The notes: generated by a model from the sequence alone, not told the origin. A stretch of 64,000 bases of DNA from Acinetobacter piscicola (GCF_002233755.1 NZ_NIFO01000022.1:18683-82682); one strand, 5' to 3'. Positions 18,248 through 29,145 are shown, counted from the stretch's first letter. A program made the numbers and translations.

Positions 18248-20230
18248 TTAAAGCAGAATATTACGAATATCAGCTAAAAGTTTCGTCAGTTTATTGCTAA
18301 AGCGAGCAGCATCTGCACCATTAATCACACGATGATCATAAGACAATGACAATGGCAACATTAACTTAGGATCAAAACCTGAACCATTCCAAACAGGTTG
18401 TATAGTCGCAGGAGAAATACCTAAAATTGCGACTTGTGGCCAATTTACCAATGGCGTGAATGCCGTACCACCGATTGAACCCAAACTGGTAATGGTAAAG
18501 TTTGCACCTTGTAAGTCTTTCGGAGAAAGTTTCTTATCACGTGCTTTTTTACTTAATTCACCCAATTCAATTGCAATCTGCTTAATTGATTTTTGGTCTG
18601 GATTACGTAATACAGGAACCGTTAAACCATCTGGTGTTGCCACGGCAATGCCCATATGGATTTCATTGCGCAATAAAACACCTTTTTGATCATCAGCCAA
18701 ATGACCAGTAAAATACGGCTCTTCTTTCAACAAGAAAGCAACTGCTTTGGCAATAAAGGCAAGGATCGTTAAGCTGATACCCTCTTGCTTAAACTTGCCT
18801 TTTAACTCACCGCGCCAAGCTTCTAATTCCGTAATATCGGCAAGATCAAACTGAGTCACTTGTGGAATAAAGTTGTTTAAAGATAACTGAGGTACTGACA
18901 CTTGTTGCAAACGTGTCATTGCCGCAACTTCACCACCACCAAATGCACTAAAGTCTGGTAATGCAGGTAAGCCAGAAGCCACTGCCGTAACAACAGGTGC
19001 GGTTTTTGGAGGTGCCGTTAAACGTGACTTCACATAAGCAAAAACATCTTCTTTAATCACACGTTGATGCGGACCAGAAGACTCAACTTGTGCAAGCAAG
19101 ACACCTAATTCACGTGCCAATTTACGCACAGCTGGGCCTGCATACACTTTAGCATTCTCAGCTTGCTGTTCTTTACTTAACTTGTCCGATGAATTTGCAA
19201 TATGTGCTTTTGGTTCAACCACTGTTTCAGGCTGAGCTACAGGTTTGGATTCAGCTTTAACAGGTTGTGCAGCCGCTTTTTCTTGCGCTTGCTCAGAAGG
19301 TTGCACATCTGTAATACCATCAATAGTGACCAATGGCATGCCTTGTTTCACTTCTTGATTGGCACTGACATGAATCGCTTTGATTGTTCCTGAAACAGTA
19401 CTTGGTACTTCTACAGAAGCTTTATCAGATTCAACCACGACTAAGCTTTGATCTTTTTCAACACGGTCGCCCACGCTGACTAAAATCTCAGAAACATTGG
19501 CCTTATCTACACCCAAATCAGGTACAGCGATTTCAACTGGCCCAGACTGAGTTGCTTGCACGGCTTTTGGAGCCTCAGCTTTTGCCGTTTCAACCATTGC
19601 CGCTGATGCAACTTGAGTTGCAGCCGATGAAGCCGTTGTTGTAGACGCTGCTGTTTTAACGGTAATTAAAACTACACCTTCTTGAACGCTATCACCTTCT
19701 TTCACGACAACGCTTTCTACCGTACCAGCAACCGCACTTGGAACTTCTACCGTTGCTTTATCCGACTCAACCACAACAATGCTATCATCAACAGCAATTT
19801 CATCGCCGACTTTAACTAAGATTTCGCCAACTAACGCTTTTTCAACACCAATATCTGGAACTTTAACATCTACAATTTGAGTTGAAATCGAAGTCGCTGG
19901 GGCAGCAGATACTACAACCGCAGCCTGTACTACAGGCTGCACTTCTGTTTGAGTTTCTACAGCAGGCTCAGCTTTTACAGATTCTTGAGTAGAGGCAGAT
20001 GCATCAGCCGATTCAACTTCAATCAATACTGCACCTTCTGAAACTTCATCACCTTCAGAAACTGCAATACTTTTGACCACGCCTGCTGAAGTGCTAGGCA
20101 CTTCAACAGAGGCTTTATCCGACTCAAGTAAAACGATACTGTCATCTACCGCAATCGTATCGCCAACCTTCACTAAAATTTCTGCAACGGTGGCTTTATC
20201 TACACCAATATCAGGAGTCTTAATTTGCAT
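18248..20230 (-). CDS. aceF: Pyruvate dehydrogenase E2, dihydrolipoyllysine-residue acetyltransferase
   Basis: Core of the pyruvate dehydrogenase complex; transfers acetyl from lipoyl-lysine to CoA. The 660-residue protein has three lipoyl domains, each with a lipoylation motif (LLESDKASVEV, VVESDKATVEV, VVESDKASVEV) at about residues 35-50, 155-170 and 265-280. They are separated by Ala/Gln/Val-rich linkers. A peripheral-subunit-binding domain follows (YAGPAVRKLARELGV, about 357-395), then the catalytic domain ending LSYDHRVINGADAARF with the active His and Asp. It starts 3 nt after aceE, with GAGGAGAAA before the ATG. The terminator downstream is interrupted by a MITE. Confidence 0.97.
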   Translation of the reverse strand: MQIKTPDIGVDKATVAEILVKVGDTIAVDDSIVLLESDKASVEVPSTSAGVVKSIAVSEGDEVSEGAVLIEVESADASASTQESVKAEPAVETQTEVQPVVQAAVVVSAAPATSISTQIVDVKVPDIGVEKALVGEILVKVGDEIAVDDSIVVVESDKATVEVPSAVAGTVESVVVKEGDSVQEGVVLITVKTAASTTTASSAATQVASAAMVETAKAEAPKAVQATQSGPVEIAVPDLGVDKANVSEILVSVGDRVEKDQSLVVVESDKASVEVPSTVSGTIKAIHVSANQEVKQGMPLVTIDGITDVQPSEQAQEKAAAQPVKAESKPVAQPETVVEPKAHIANSSDKLSKEQQAENAKVYAGPAVRKLARELGVLLAQVESSGPHQRVIKEDVFAYVKSRLTAPPKTAPVVTAVASGLPALPDFSAFGGGEVAAMTRLQQVSVPQLSLNNFIPQVTQFDLADITELEAWRGELKGKFKQEGISLTILAFIAKAVAFLLKEEPYFTGHLADDQKGVLLRNEIHMGIAVATPDGLTVPVLRNPDQKSIKQIAIELGELSKKARDKKLSPKDLQGANFTITSLGSIGGTAFTPLVNWPQVAILGISPATIQPVWNGSGFDPKLMLPLSLSYDHRVINGADAARFSNKLTKLLADIRNILL

Positions 20231-20232
20231 GA

Positions 20233-22932
20233 TTATTTCTCCTCAGTATAAGCCGCAACTTCTTGTGTAGATGGATGAGCTTGCGGTAACCACGCCACAG
20301 GACGATCAACATCAAGTTCAAATGTAGAAATCGCATCCTTCACTAAACGAGCGTCTACTTCACCTTCGTCTGCTAATTTTTTCAATGTCGCAACAACAAT
20401 GTGTGCTGCATCTACACCGAAATAGCTACGTAAGTTTGCACGAGTATCTGAACGACCATAACCATCTGTACCTAAAGTCACATAAGGACGATTGTCCGGA
20501 AGATAAGCACGGATCTGTTCACTATAAGCACGCATATGATCTGTTGCAGCAACCACGATACCATTTGTATCGCGTAATTGCTGAGATACCCACGACTCTT
20601 TACCATCTTCCAATGGATGTAAACGATTAAATTCTTCAATCGCCATACCATCACGAGACAACTCATTGAAGCTTGTTACACTCCAAACATTGGAGTGTAT
20701 TTGATATTCATCACGTAAAATCTGTGCAGCTTTAATCACTTCACGCAGAATCACACCTGAACCAAGTAACTGAACAGTCGCTTTGTCATCTTTTTCAAAT
20801 AGATACATACCACGCTTGATTCCCTCAATCGCCTCTTGAGGTAAAGCAGGTTGATCGTAGTTTTCATTCATTAATGTTAAATAATAGAACACACGCTCTT
20901 GTTTCACATACATGCGTTCTAAACCATCATGAATGATCACCGCCAACTCATAACCAAAACAAGGATCATAAGAGATACAGTTTGGAATGGTATTGGCTAA
21001 AACATGAGAATGACCATCTTGGTGCTGTAAACCTTCACCATTCAGTGTGGTACGACCTGCTGTTGCACCAAACAAGAAACCTTGAGCTTGTGCATCACCT
21101 GCTGCCCATGCAAGATCGCCAATACGTTGGAAACCAAACATAGAGTAGTACATGTACATTGGAATCATTGGCAAGTTATTGGTTGAATAACTTGTACCTA
21201 ATGCAGCCCATGCACTCATCGCACCTGCTTCATTGATCCCTTCATTCAACATATGACCATCTTTTGCTTCACGATAGTTCATCAACTGTTCTTGGTCTTC
21301 AGGAGTATAATTCTGCCCATGTGCAGCATAAATACCCAACTGGCGGAACATGCCTTCTAAACCAAAAGTTCGTGCTTCATCTGGAACAATAGGTACGACA
21401 CGGTCTTTAATTGCTTTATCTTTCAATAATGCTGCAATTAAACGAACCATTACCATCGTCGTAGATTGCTCTTTACCACCACTGCCTTTCAATACGCTAT
21501 CAAAGATAGACAGATCAGGAATATCTAAAGCTACGCTATCTTTACGACGTGCAGGCAAATAACCACCTAAAGCTTCACGACGCGCTTTTAAGTATTTCAA
21601 TTCAGGTGAATTTTCGCTTGGGCGATAAAAAGGAAGTTCTTCCAATTGATCATCTTCGAATGGCAAGTTAAAGCGATTGCGGAAATACTTTAACGACTCC
21701 AAATGCATTTTTTTGATTTGGTGTGTTTTATTCACCGCTTCAATTTCATCAGATAAACCATAACCTTTGACTGTTTTTGCCAAGATCACAGTAGGCTGAC
21801 CATTACTGGTCATTGCGGCAGCATAAGCAGCATAAACTTTGTATGGATCGTGACCACCACGGTTCAAGTTATCAATATCTTCATCACTTAAGCCTTTAAC
21901 CAGCTCTTCAGCTTCAGGATATTTACCAAAGAAGTGCTCACGTGTATATGCACCACCTTTCACTTGATAACGCTGGAAATCACCATCCAGTGCTTCATCC
22001 ATACGTGCTTTTAAAGCACCAGAAGTGTCTTTATCCAATAAAGGATCCCAATGACGACCCCATACTACTTTAATGACACGCCAACCTGCACCACGGAATA
22101 CTGATTCTAGTTCTTGGATGATTTTACCATTACCACGTACTGGACCATCTAGACGCTGTAAATTACAGTTAACCACCCAAATTAGATTGTCTAACTTTTC
22201 ACGTCCTGCAAGAGAAATCGCACCTAAACTTTCTGGCTCATCCATCTCACCATCACCGAGATAAGCCCAAACTTTACGGTTTTCATCTTTGATCAAGCCA
22301 CGATTGGTCAAATATTTTTGAATATGTGCTTGGTAAATTGACATGATTGGGCCAAGACCCATCGACACCGTCGGGAACTGCCAATAATCAGGCATCAAAT
22401 AAGGATGCGGATAACTTGAAAGCCCTTGACCACCCACTTCACGGCGGAAATTAATCAATTGATCTTCAGTTAAACGCCCTTCCAAATACGAACGCGCATA
22501 AATACCAGGCGCACAATGTCCTTGGTAATAAATCATGTCACCGCCAAAGCTATCGCTATTGGCACGGAAGAAATGGTTAAAACCAACATCATATAAAGTT
22601 GCTGAAGACGCAAAACTTGCCAAGTGACCACCTAAGTCATCACCTGTTTTATTGGCACGCAATACCATTGCCAAAGCATTCCAACGAATCAATGCACGGA
22701 TTCGGCGTTCCATATCTTGGTCGCCTGGCATCGCTGGAGACTCTTCAACCGTAATGGTATTTAAATAAGGAGTATTTAAACGCTGAATAGAAACATGTTT
22801 CGAAATTGCTTGTTGGTATAATTTTTCTAATAAAAAAGAAGCACGCTCAGTTCCCATGTGCTGTAACACTGAATCAAAGGCATCTTGCCATTCTTTGGTT
22901 TCTTGAGCGTCGCTATCACCATAATACGCCAT
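20233..22932 (-). CDS. aceE: Pyruvate dehydrogenase E1 component (homodimeric type)
   Basis: Thiamine-diphosphate enzyme that decarboxylates pyruvate and passes acetyl to the lipoyl group of AceF. The 899 residues match the E. coli-type single-chain E1 (887). Visible motifs are HFFRANSDSFGGDMIYYQGH near residue 120-140, the thiamine-binding VWAYLGDGEMDEPES (GDG...), IWVVNCNLQRLDGPVRGNG and GYEL-type sequence further on (SYDPCFGYELAV). First gene of the aceEF operon. No pdhR-type regulator gene is adjacent, unlike in E. coli, so its control must lie elsewhere. Confidence 0.97.
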   Translation of the reverse strand: MAYYGDSDAQETKEWQDAFDSVLQHMGTERASFLLEKLYQQAISKHVSIQRLNTPYLNTITVEESPAMPGDQDMERRIRALIRWNALAMVLRANKTGDDLGGHLASFASSATLYDVGFNHFFRANSDSFGGDMIYYQGHCAPGIYARSYLEGRLTEDQLINFRREVGGQGLSSYPHPYLMPDYWQFPTVSMGLGPIMSIYQAHIQKYLTNRGLIKDENRKVWAYLGDGEMDEPESLGAISLAGREKLDNLIWVVNCNLQRLDGPVRGNGKIIQELESVFRGAGWRVIKVVWGRHWDPLLDKDTSGALKARMDEALDGDFQRYQVKGGAYTREHFFGKYPEAEELVKGLSDEDIDNLNRGGHDPYKVYAAYAAAMTSNGQPTVILAKTVKGYGLSDEIEAVNKTHQIKKMHLESLKYFRNRFNLPFEDDQLEELPFYRPSENSPELKYLKARREALGGYLPARRKDSVALDIPDLSIFDSVLKGSGGKEQSTTMVMVRLIAALLKDKAIKDRVVPIVPDEARTFGLEGMFRQLGIYAAHGQNYTPEDQEQLMNYREAKDGHMLNEGINEAGAMSAWAALGTSYSTNNLPMIPMYMYYSMFGFQRIGDLAWAAGDAQAQGFLFGATAGRTTLNGEGLQHQDGHSHVLANTIPNCISYDPCFGYELAVIIHDGLERMYVKQERVFYYLTLMNENYDQPALPQEAIEGIKRGMYLFEKDDKATVQLLGSGVILREVIKAAQILRDEYQIHSNVWSVTSFNELSRDGMAIEEFNRLHPLEDGKESWVSQQLRDTNGIVVAATDHMRAYSEQIRAYLPDNRPYVTLGTDGYGRSDTRANLRSYFGVDAAHIVVATLKKLADEGEVDARLVKDAISTFELDVDRPVAWLPQAHPSTQEVAAYTEEK

Positions 22933-23077
22933 TTGCCACTTACTCCATGAACTGTTTTCTATATATTATATGTATCATGTTTTAGACTTGTTAAGTTATC
23001 GTTACAGCTGAATGTGGACTGCCCCTATTATTTAGGAACTAAATAGTCATTGACCAAACGTCACATAAAACAACAAA

Positions 23078-23099
23078 AAACCGCCAATTTAGGCGGTTT
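23078..23099 (-). terminator. Terminator after the M23 peptidase gene
   Basis: AAACCGCC and GGCGGTTT pair around a short AATTTA loop, with A/T tails on both sides. It lies about 120 bp beyond the stop codon at 23221 on the minus strand. Confidence 0.7.
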
Positions 23100-23220
23100 A
23101 TTATACAAATAGAATTTTATTTAATGATAATGTAAATACTCAATCCAATTCATTGCGACAGATGCTTTAAATTCAGTTCCATTAACACCACATGATCAAA
23201 TCATGAATGATCAAGAGATC

Positions 23221-23922
23221 TTAAGGCAACATTGCCAAATATGAGCTTGGATTTTTACGCTGACCATCTTTCACTACTTCATAATGTAAGTGAGGACCAG
23301 TACAACGGCCTGTACAACCAACATTGGCAATATGCTCACCCGCTTTCACTTGATCACCAACACGTGCGATTAAGCGTGAAGCATGCGCATAACGCGTGAT
23401 ATAGCCATTCCCATGGTTAATTTCGACATATTGACCATAACCCGTACCCCAACCTGACTTAGTGACAATACCAGGCCCTGTCGCGTAAATAGGCGTACCA
23501 CTTGGTGCTGAAAGATCTAAACCAGAATGGTGTTCTGCACGACCACTCATTGTACGACCACCAAAATCAGAGCTTACACGTTTCATGTCTGGAAGCGGAT
23601 GCGTCACTAACCATGAATATGGAGCATTTGCTGAATAGCGATTTGTAGAAGTGGTGCTCGAACCGTATTTTTTAGCAATGGTTGCATTATTCAGTTCAAT
23701 TGGTTTGTCTTGGCTACGCAAAGTAATATTTACTTTTGCGCTAGCAGGAAGATCAAGATCATCTGGATGGCTATAAGAGCCTTGAGATAATGTTTTTGAT
23801 AATTGCTCTAAACGATCAGGTGTTTGAGAATAACTTGAATCTACTTGAACCAAATCTGCGAATGCAACCGAAGCAGCAGAAGCTGCCAGAGTAAAAGCCA
23901 ATAAAATACGTCGCGTATGCAT
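23221..23922 (-). CDS. M23-family (LytM-type) metallopeptidase, exported
   Basis: A 233-residue protein with a Sec signal peptide (MHTRRILLAFTLAASAASVAFA) and a C-terminal LytM domain from about residue 115. Zinc ligands are in AEHHSGLDLSAP (H...D) and CTGPHLHYEV (HxH), with the glycine-rich YGQYVEINHGNGYITRYAHAS between. The intact H-x3-D...HxH set implies an active endopeptidase on peptidoglycan cross-links, or on other Gly-rich peptides. It is divergent from the DciA-type gene; this neighbourhood near lpxC is shared by related genera. AGAGG precedes the ATG. Confidence 0.9.
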   Translation of the reverse strand: MHTRRILLAFTLAASAASVAFADLVQVDSSYSQTPDRLEQLSKTLSQGSYSHPDDLDLPASAKVNITLRSQDKPIELNNATIAKKYGSSTTSTNRYSANAPYSWLVTHPLPDMKRVSSDFGGRTMSGRAEHHSGLDLSAPSGTPIYATGPGIVTKSGWGTGYGQYVEINHGNGYITRYAHASRLIARVGDQVKAGEHIANVGCTGRCTGPHLHYEVVKDGQRKNPSSYLAMLP

Positions 23923-24028
23923 AAAAAACCTCTTAAACTGCTCTTAATCAAGTTTCTTGCGTGATCTCATCCTTGATATCAACCGAAATGAGCGCTTAAG
24001 ATAAGACATGGCCATGTAGGAACAATGT

Positions 24029-24478
24029 ATGTCTGAACCGAAAAACGTCTTTCAACCAACAAGACAGCACATAAAAACAGGAAACTTATCGTTTCTTACA
24101 AAGCAAGTTACCGAATGGCAAAAACTTACTAAATTAATTCAACCGCTATTACCTCAACCTGAGGTATGGCAAGTCGTGTGTTATCAATACGGTATTTTGA
24201 CCATCACCGGTGAAAATCAAGCCATGATTAGTCAGCTCGGTTATCTTCAAAAACAGTATATTTCTCAATTATCACAAATGAACGAGTTACGTGACTTACA
24301 AAAACTGCAACTTCGTTTACGCACCCCAAACAATAATACTGAAAAAAACCAGCTATCCAATAAAACTGTAAAAAGCATCGAACCAGCAACCTCTGAAATG
24401 TTACAAAATGCTGCTAGTTTTGTGAGCGACCCTAAGCTTAGCCAAGCTTTACTACGTTTGGCAAGCAATAAAAAGTAA
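24029..24478 (+). CDS. DUF721/DciA-family protein
   Basis: 149 residues. The N-terminal 95 residues hold the DUF721 (DciA) pattern: TEWQKLTKLIQPLLPQPEVWQVVCYQYGILTITGENQAMISQLGYLQ, quoted here as a run of short blocks around WQVVCYQYG and LTITGENQAMISQL. DciA proteins are the ancestral loaders of the replicative helicase DnaB in bacteria that lack DnaC. The C-terminal 50 residues are low complexity, rich in Asn, Ser and Lys. AGGAACA precedes the ATG. It stands alone between the M23 gene and lpxC. Assignment rests on length, motif and neighbourhood. Confidence 0.75.
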   Translation: MSEPKNVFQPTRQHIKTGNLSFLTKQVTEWQKLTKLIQPLLPQPEVWQVVCYQYGILTITGENQAMISQLGYLQKQYISQLSQMNELRDLQKLQLRLRTPNNNTEKNQLSNKTVKSIEPATSEMLQNAASFVSDPKLSQALLRLASNKK

Positions 24479-24575
24479 ACAAAATTGTTATATTTATAAT
24501 TTAGAATACAAAAAATGTGATTAAAATCACATTTAAATTTGTTACACTATAACATAGACACTAAAAGACAATGAC

Positions 24576-25478
24576 TTATGTCACGTTGACGAAATGAATT
24601 GGACACAACTTCTCGTCATCAAATGTTACAATTTCGTAGCTACTTGGATCACTTTTCACATTGCGTAAAAGTTGATTATTCAGTGCATGGCCAGATTTGT
24701 AGCCATCAAATTTTGCAATAATTTGATGACCTAATAAATATAAGTCACCGACTGCATCTAAAATTTTATGACGAACAAACTCGTCCGCAAAGCGCAATCC
24801 TTCTTCATTCACTACACCAGTATCATCCAAACCCACCGCATTATCTAAACTTGCGCCCAAAGCTAAATTATTAGCTTTGAGATAATCCAAATCCTTCATA
24901 AAACCAAAAGTACGCGCGCCACTGACTTCATAAACAAAGGTTTCAGTAGAAAAATCAATGGTTGCAGATTGGTATTCTTTAGCAAATGCAGGATGATCAA
25001 AATCAATAGTGAAGTTAATTTGAAAACCATCATGTGGTGAAAAGATTGCTCGTTTATCATCAATCAATGCTTCAACAGGCTTTAAAATACGAATAAATTT
25101 CTTAGGTGCATCTTGTTCAACCAACTCACCTTGCATGAGTAGGTAAATAAACGGTCCTGCACTCCCATCCATAATTGGAATTTCTGAGGCAGACACTTCT
25201 ATAATAAGGTTATCAATACCTAAACCAGCAATCGCACTGGTCACATGCTCAATGGTTCCCACTTTGGTTTCTTGATTGACCAAATTTGAACACATAAATG
25301 CTTCTTGAATCAGCATTGCATCTGCAGCGATATCAACAGGTGGGTCTAAATCGATACGGCGAAAAACAATACCCCCATCCGCCACATGCGGTAAAAAGTT
25401 AATCATGACTTTTTGTCCGCTATGTAGTCCGATGCCACTCGCTTTAACGACTCGCTTCAGGGTACGTTGTTTCAACAT
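24576..25478 (-). CDS. lpxC: UDP-3-O-acyl-N-acetylglucosamine deacetylase
   Basis: Zn2+ enzyme, the committed step of lipid A synthesis, and the target whose loss gives lipooligosaccharide-deficient, colistin-resistant Acinetobacter. The protein is 300 residues, the length known for the genus, starting [21 protein letters not shown]. The zinc ligands are in [13 protein letters not shown] and [17 protein letters not shown], with a catalytic HALNNQLLR further on. The frame is open for 28 codons upstream, but homologues begin at this Met, so I chose 25478. It ends the division/cell-wall cluster, separated from ftsZ by a terminator. Confidence 0.97.
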   Translation of the reverse strand: MLKQRTLKRVVKASGIGLHSGQKVMINFLPHVADGGIVFRRIDLDPPVDIAADAMLIQEAFMCSNLVNQETKVGTIEHVTSAIAGLGIDNLIIEVSASEIPIMDGSAGPFIYLLMQGELVEQDAPKKFIRILKPVEALIDDKRAIFSPHDGFQINFTIDFDHPAFAKEYQSATIDFSTETFVYEVSGARTFGFMKDLDYLKANNLALGASLDNAVGLDDTGVVNEEGLRFADEFVRHKILDAVGDLYLLGHQIIAKFDGYKSGHALNNQLLRNVKSDPSSYEIVTFDDEKLCPIHFVNVT

Positions 25479-25541
25479 GCTGGTTAGGTCTTCATTCTTA
25501 AATCTGCTATACGTTAGCACATTTAGCCATTGATAAAAAAC

Positions 25542-25572
25542 AAAAAAGGTAATGAATCTCACTACCTTTTTT
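25542..25572 (-). terminator. Terminator between ftsZ and lpxC
   Basis: AAAAAAGGTA and TACCTTTTTT form the outer stem, with ATGA/TCA pairing inside. It lies 32 bp beyond the ftsZ stop on the minus strand. It may only partly block readthrough to lpxC, whose start is 64 bp further on. Confidence 0.75.
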
Positions 25573-25603
25573 GATGATATTTATTCTTTTTAAGAATTAT
25601 CAA

Positions 25604-26797
25604 TTATTTACGTTGTTGATTTTTCAAATAGTCTTGAATACTCATCGGTGTAGAACGTGCACCAGAAGTTGGCGCAGCAGCTGGATTTACACCTTCTTGA
25701 CGTTTATTGATCGCAGGGATATCGTCCTCATCGACAACAGTGTTTTGTGCAGCCTGTTGGAAATGCGTACTGGTATTGGTCACATGTGGCGCTCTGCGTT
25801 TGGTATCATTTGCATCTGTTGCATTACGCGTTAAACCTGTCGCAATCACAGTCACACGAATTTCATCACGTGCATCAGGATCAAATACTGTACCAAAGAA
25901 TACTTCACCTTCTTCAAGGTCAACAATTTGATTCACAACATCTGTAATTATTTCAGTTTCACGTAAAGTCACATCTGCACCACCGGTGATGTTAATTAAC
26001 ACCCCTTTGGCATTCATAATGTTGACATTGTCCAATAACGGGCTACGAATCGCCAAACGCGCAGCTTCTTCAGCACGATCTGGACCACTACTTTTCCCTT
26101 CACCCATCATGGCATAGCCACGCGTACTCATTGCTGTTTTTAAATCTGCGAAGTCAAGGTTAATGTGACCTGGACGAACCACCAAATCAAAAATGCTTCG
26201 TACTGCGTTCAATAAAACATCATCCGCTTTACGATAAGCATCTTGCATAGAGATGTCACCGTAAACGCTAAGCAAACGTTGGTTTGGAATGATAATTAAA
26301 GAATCTACGTGTTGCTCTAAAGCCTCAATCCCCTTTTCAGCCGAACGTTGACGACGACGACCTTCAAAGTTAAATGGTGTAGTCACAACACCAACGGTAA
26401 GAATACCCATTTCTTGAGCAATTTCAGCAACAACAGGTGCAGCACCCGTACCAGTACCACCGCCCATACCTGCGGTTACAAATACCATGTCAGCACCTTC
26501 AAGGTGTTGACGAATTTGCTCACGACTTTCTTCAGCAGCAATTTGACCTACATCTGGATTTGCACCCGCACCCAAACCACGTGTACTTTGCTCACCAAGC
26601 TGCATTTTGAATGGTGCATTCATACGATCAAGCGCTTGCTTATCTGTATTTGCACAAACAAATTTCACACCTTTGATATCAGATTGCACCATGTGTTGTA
26701 CGGCATTACCACCACCGCCACCAACACCAAACACTGTAAAACGGGCTTGACCGTTGTTATCGGTTTGTTCATCGTCTAAAAATTCAAATGAAGCCAT
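25604..26797 (-). CDS. ftsZ: Cell division protein FtsZ
   Basis: Tubulin-like GTPase that forms the Z ring at mid-cell. The 397 residues have [17 protein letters not shown] (nucleotide binding), the tubulin signature [17 protein letters not shown] (about 110), the T7 loop [11 protein letters not shown] with the catalytic Asp, a variable linker, and the C-terminal peptide [12 protein letters not shown] that binds FtsA and ZipA. The linker carries Ala/Thr/Asn repeats. It is the last division gene of the cluster, 162 bp after ftsA, which leaves room for a separate promoter. Confidence 0.98.
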   Translation of the reverse strand: MASFEFLDDEQTDNNGQARFTVFGVGGGGGNAVQHMVQSDIKGVKFVCANTDKQALDRMNAPFKMQLGEQSTRGLGAGANPDVGQIAAEESREQIRQHLEGADMVFVTAGMGGGTGTGAAPVVAEIAQEMGILTVGVVTTPFNFEGRRRQRSAEKGIEALEQHVDSLIIIPNQRLLSVYGDISMQDAYRKADDVLLNAVRSIFDLVVRPGHINLDFADLKTAMSTRGYAMMGEGKSSGPDRAEEAARLAIRSPLLDNVNIMNAKGVLINITGGADVTLRETEIITDVVNQIVDLEEGEVFFGTVFDPDARDEIRVTVIATGLTRNATDANDTKRRAPHVTNTSTHFQQAAQNTVVDEDDIPAINKRQEGVNPAAAPTSGARSTPMSIQDYLKNQQRK

Positions 26798-26959
26798 GAC
26801 CTTTAAATTTCCTAATATATTTGGCAGTCACTTAAGCCCGTATACTGCCTTGATCTTCAATAATAAAAATTGCTTTTAGGATGCTGTTCATTGTGGAGCT
26901 TGTCAAGCGTAGAACTGCTAGCTTACAACTTCCTAACAATACTCCCCAAAAAATTACAC

Positions 26960-28222
26960 CTAAAAAATACCCTTTAATTTGTTATTTAAAGCATTCCAAC
27001 CACTTACAACACGATCAGAAAATGATCGACCACTTGTAATTTCTGGTTCTTCGACTGCCTCTTGCATATCACTTTGACTGAATAATAATAATCCTGTTGC
27101 TGTAGCATACATCGAACGGCGTAATGATGGTAAGTGCTGATCATCGGCAACAACATGTAATGGTGGATTGCCTAAATGTGCAGAAACACCCAGTATACGA
27201 CGAGCCAAGGTCACCATACCTTCAATTTGACAAACATCACCAGTCAATACAACACCATGATACAAACTTTGTAATGCACCACGTTGCTCAAGCTCATGAC
27301 GTACCATACCTAAAATTTCTTCATGGCGCGCAATAATAATTTCAGATAACTCAATACGACTAATCGTTTGTGGGCCATCAATTGCCTCGAACTGAATCAT
27401 ATGGTCAGGTTTAACTTGGTGAATATCAACACAACCATGTAAAAGCTTAATTCGCTCAGCTTCTTCTGTTGTGGTTTGCAGCACAGATGCAATATCACGT
27501 GTTACATTTTCACCACCACGCTGAATCGTATGTGCAAGAACAAGATGTCCTTCTATATATACCGCAATATTGGTTGTACCTGCACCAATATCGACTAGAC
27601 AAACACCGTACTCTTTTTCATCTTTCAGCAAACTTGCTTCAGCCGTTGCTAGACATGACACCACCATTTTCTCTACAGAAATATTGGCGCCTTTCATGGC
27701 ACGATCTAAGTTTTGCATCGTGCTGATTGGCATCATCATCAATTGATAATGTGCCGTCATACTATTTGCAGACAAGTTAATTGGATTTTGCACCCATTCA
27801 GATGAATCATCCAACTCAAAACCCAAAGGTACAGCACTTGCTAAATAATGATCCGCCGTCATATGGCTGGCTTTTGCAAGTTCTAAAGCACGAACCATTT
27901 CCGTTGTCGTAATCGTATGTTCAGCGTTCGAAATTGGGGTCCGACCAATTGCATAATGACTTTGCAATTCAGTACTTGGAATTGAAACCCATGCAGAATG
28001 TATACGACATTCCGCCATATCCTCAGCTTCTTGAACGGCTTGTTTAATTGCATTTGTAACTTTATCAAGGCTAACAATTTTGCCTTTGTTCATTCCTTTA
28101 TTACGTGCACTAGCCATGCCAATAACCTGAATATGATCAGGGGCATGTACTTTTCCAATCAGTACTGAAACTTTATGTGTCCCAATGTCAATTGCAACAA
28201 CTGAGGGAACAGCTTCATTCAT
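26960..28222 (-). CDS. ftsA: Cell division protein FtsA
   Basis: Actin-like ATPase that anchors FtsZ to the membrane. The 420 residues begin MNEAVPSVVAIDIGTHKVSVL, with the phosphate-1 loop IDIGTHK, the 1C subdomain after about residue 85, and the phosphate-2 motif VCLVDIGAGTTNIAVY. The C-terminal amphipathic helix NALNNKLKGIF binds the inner membrane. The frame opens at a GTG one codon earlier (28225), but the ATG at 28220-28222 is the better start. It follows ftsQ by 64 bp. Confidence 0.97.
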   Translation of the reverse strand: MNEAVPSVVAIDIGTHKVSVLIGKVHAPDHIQVIGMASARNKGMNKGKIVSLDKVTNAIKQAVQEAEDMAECRIHSAWVSIPSTELQSHYAIGRTPISNAEHTITTTEMVRALELAKASHMTADHYLASAVPLGFELDDSSEWVQNPINLSANSMTAHYQLMMMPISTMQNLDRAMKGANISVEKMVVSCLATAEASLLKDEKEYGVCLVDIGAGTTNIAVYIEGHLVLAHTIQRGGENVTRDIASVLQTTTEEAERIKLLHGCVDIHQVKPDHMIQFEAIDGPQTISRIELSEIIIARHEEILGMVRHELEQRGALQSLYHGVVLTGDVCQIEGMVTLARRILGVSAHLGNPPLHVVADDQHLPSLRRSMYATATGLLLFSQSDMQEAVEEPEITSGRSFSDRVVSGWNALNNKLKGIF

Positions 28223-28286
28223 CACATCACTACCATTATCTTGATTGTTTATGTTTTGGCTTAATGCCTCTTTTTCAAGCCAACTA

Positions 28287-29141
28287 TTATGGCTTCGCAG
28301 TCATCCCACCTGCAACGCTTATGTCACTACTCGTTACAACAAACTGACCATTCACAATTTTCGGTGGAACTGAATTTCGCCACTGAATTGCTAAACCATT
28401 TCGGTAACGCAAATCAATTGCAGAAATATTCGACCAAATCGGCTTTAAATCTGTTTGTGCTAGATGACTTAAACGTTGAAGCTTACTCATCGTTTGATCT
28501 TGATCGACAATAACACGTAAACCTGAATCAAACTGCATGAACCAAGTCATACGCTCTGTGAGATATAACTCTTTTAAACGTATATTAACTGGGTGAAATA
28601 ATTGATTAATTTCATTATAGCGACGCATCATGACTTTGGATTGGCTGAGCGGTCCATGAAGCAGTGGCAGATTTGAATGATTTTTCGCCTTCACTTCTGT
28701 ATAGACATCTCCAGCATCACTTAATAATCGCCCTGTTCCCCAACGAGCAATCGCATGACGCGGCATAACGCGCACTCGAATACCATTTGGCCACGCACGT
28801 GATACAACGACACGATCTACCCATGATACTTCAAGTGTTTTATCTCGAATTTGTTCTAAATCCGAGGTGAAATAATTTGCCGTCACAACAGATGCGAGAT
28901 GTTGTGACATAAATTGTGTCTCTGCCGTTGAATTTGTTCCAACCACTTCAAGGGTTGCAACTCTTGCATCGGTAACGACTTTATAAAATCCGTATATTCC
29001 TGCAAGCAATACAACAACAGCAATTAACATGAGCAACCAACTCCCCACGTTCAGAAGCTTATCCTGACGTGTAGGAGGTTTATCATGAATTGACGTAATC
29101 GCTGCACGCTTACGGCGCATTGAAGCAGGAAGTTGAGCCAT
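28287..29141 (-). CDS. ftsQ: Cell division protein FtsQ
   Basis: Single-pass inner-membrane protein linking early and late division proteins, in complex with FtsB and FtsL. The 284 residues have a basic cytoplasmic N-terminus (SMRRKRAAITSIH), one transmembrane helix at about residues 33-52 (WLLMLIAVVVLLAGIYGFY), a POTRA domain beginning VATLEVVGTNS, and the beta domain ending near residue 255. The start codon lies 4 nt downstream of the ddl stop, so the two are tightly coupled. Confidence 0.95.
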   Translation of the reverse strand: MAQLPASMRRKRAAITSIHDKPPTRQDKLLNVGSWLLMLIAVVVLLAGIYGFYKVVTDARVATLEVVGTNSTAETQFMSQHLASVVTANYFTSDLEQIRDKTLEVSWVDRVVVSRAWPNGIRVRVMPRHAIARWGTGRLLSDAGDVYTEVKAKNHSNLPLLHGPLSQSKVMMRRYNEINQLFHPVNIRLKELYLTERMTWFMQFDSGLRVIVDQDQTMSKLQRLSHLAQTDLKPIWSNISAIDLRYRNGLAIQWRNSVPPKIVNGQFVVTSSDISVAGGMTAKP

Positions 29142-29145
29142 AAAC

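Noticed and set aside
25479..25562. 28-codon N-terminal extension of LpxC
   Set aside because: Homologues begin at MVKQRT/MLKQRT, and 300 residues is the known Acinetobacter length.
26348..26779. 143-codon plus-strand open frame antisense to ftsZ
   Set aside because: Thr/Cys-rich shadow of ftsZ; codon pattern follows the opposite strand gene.
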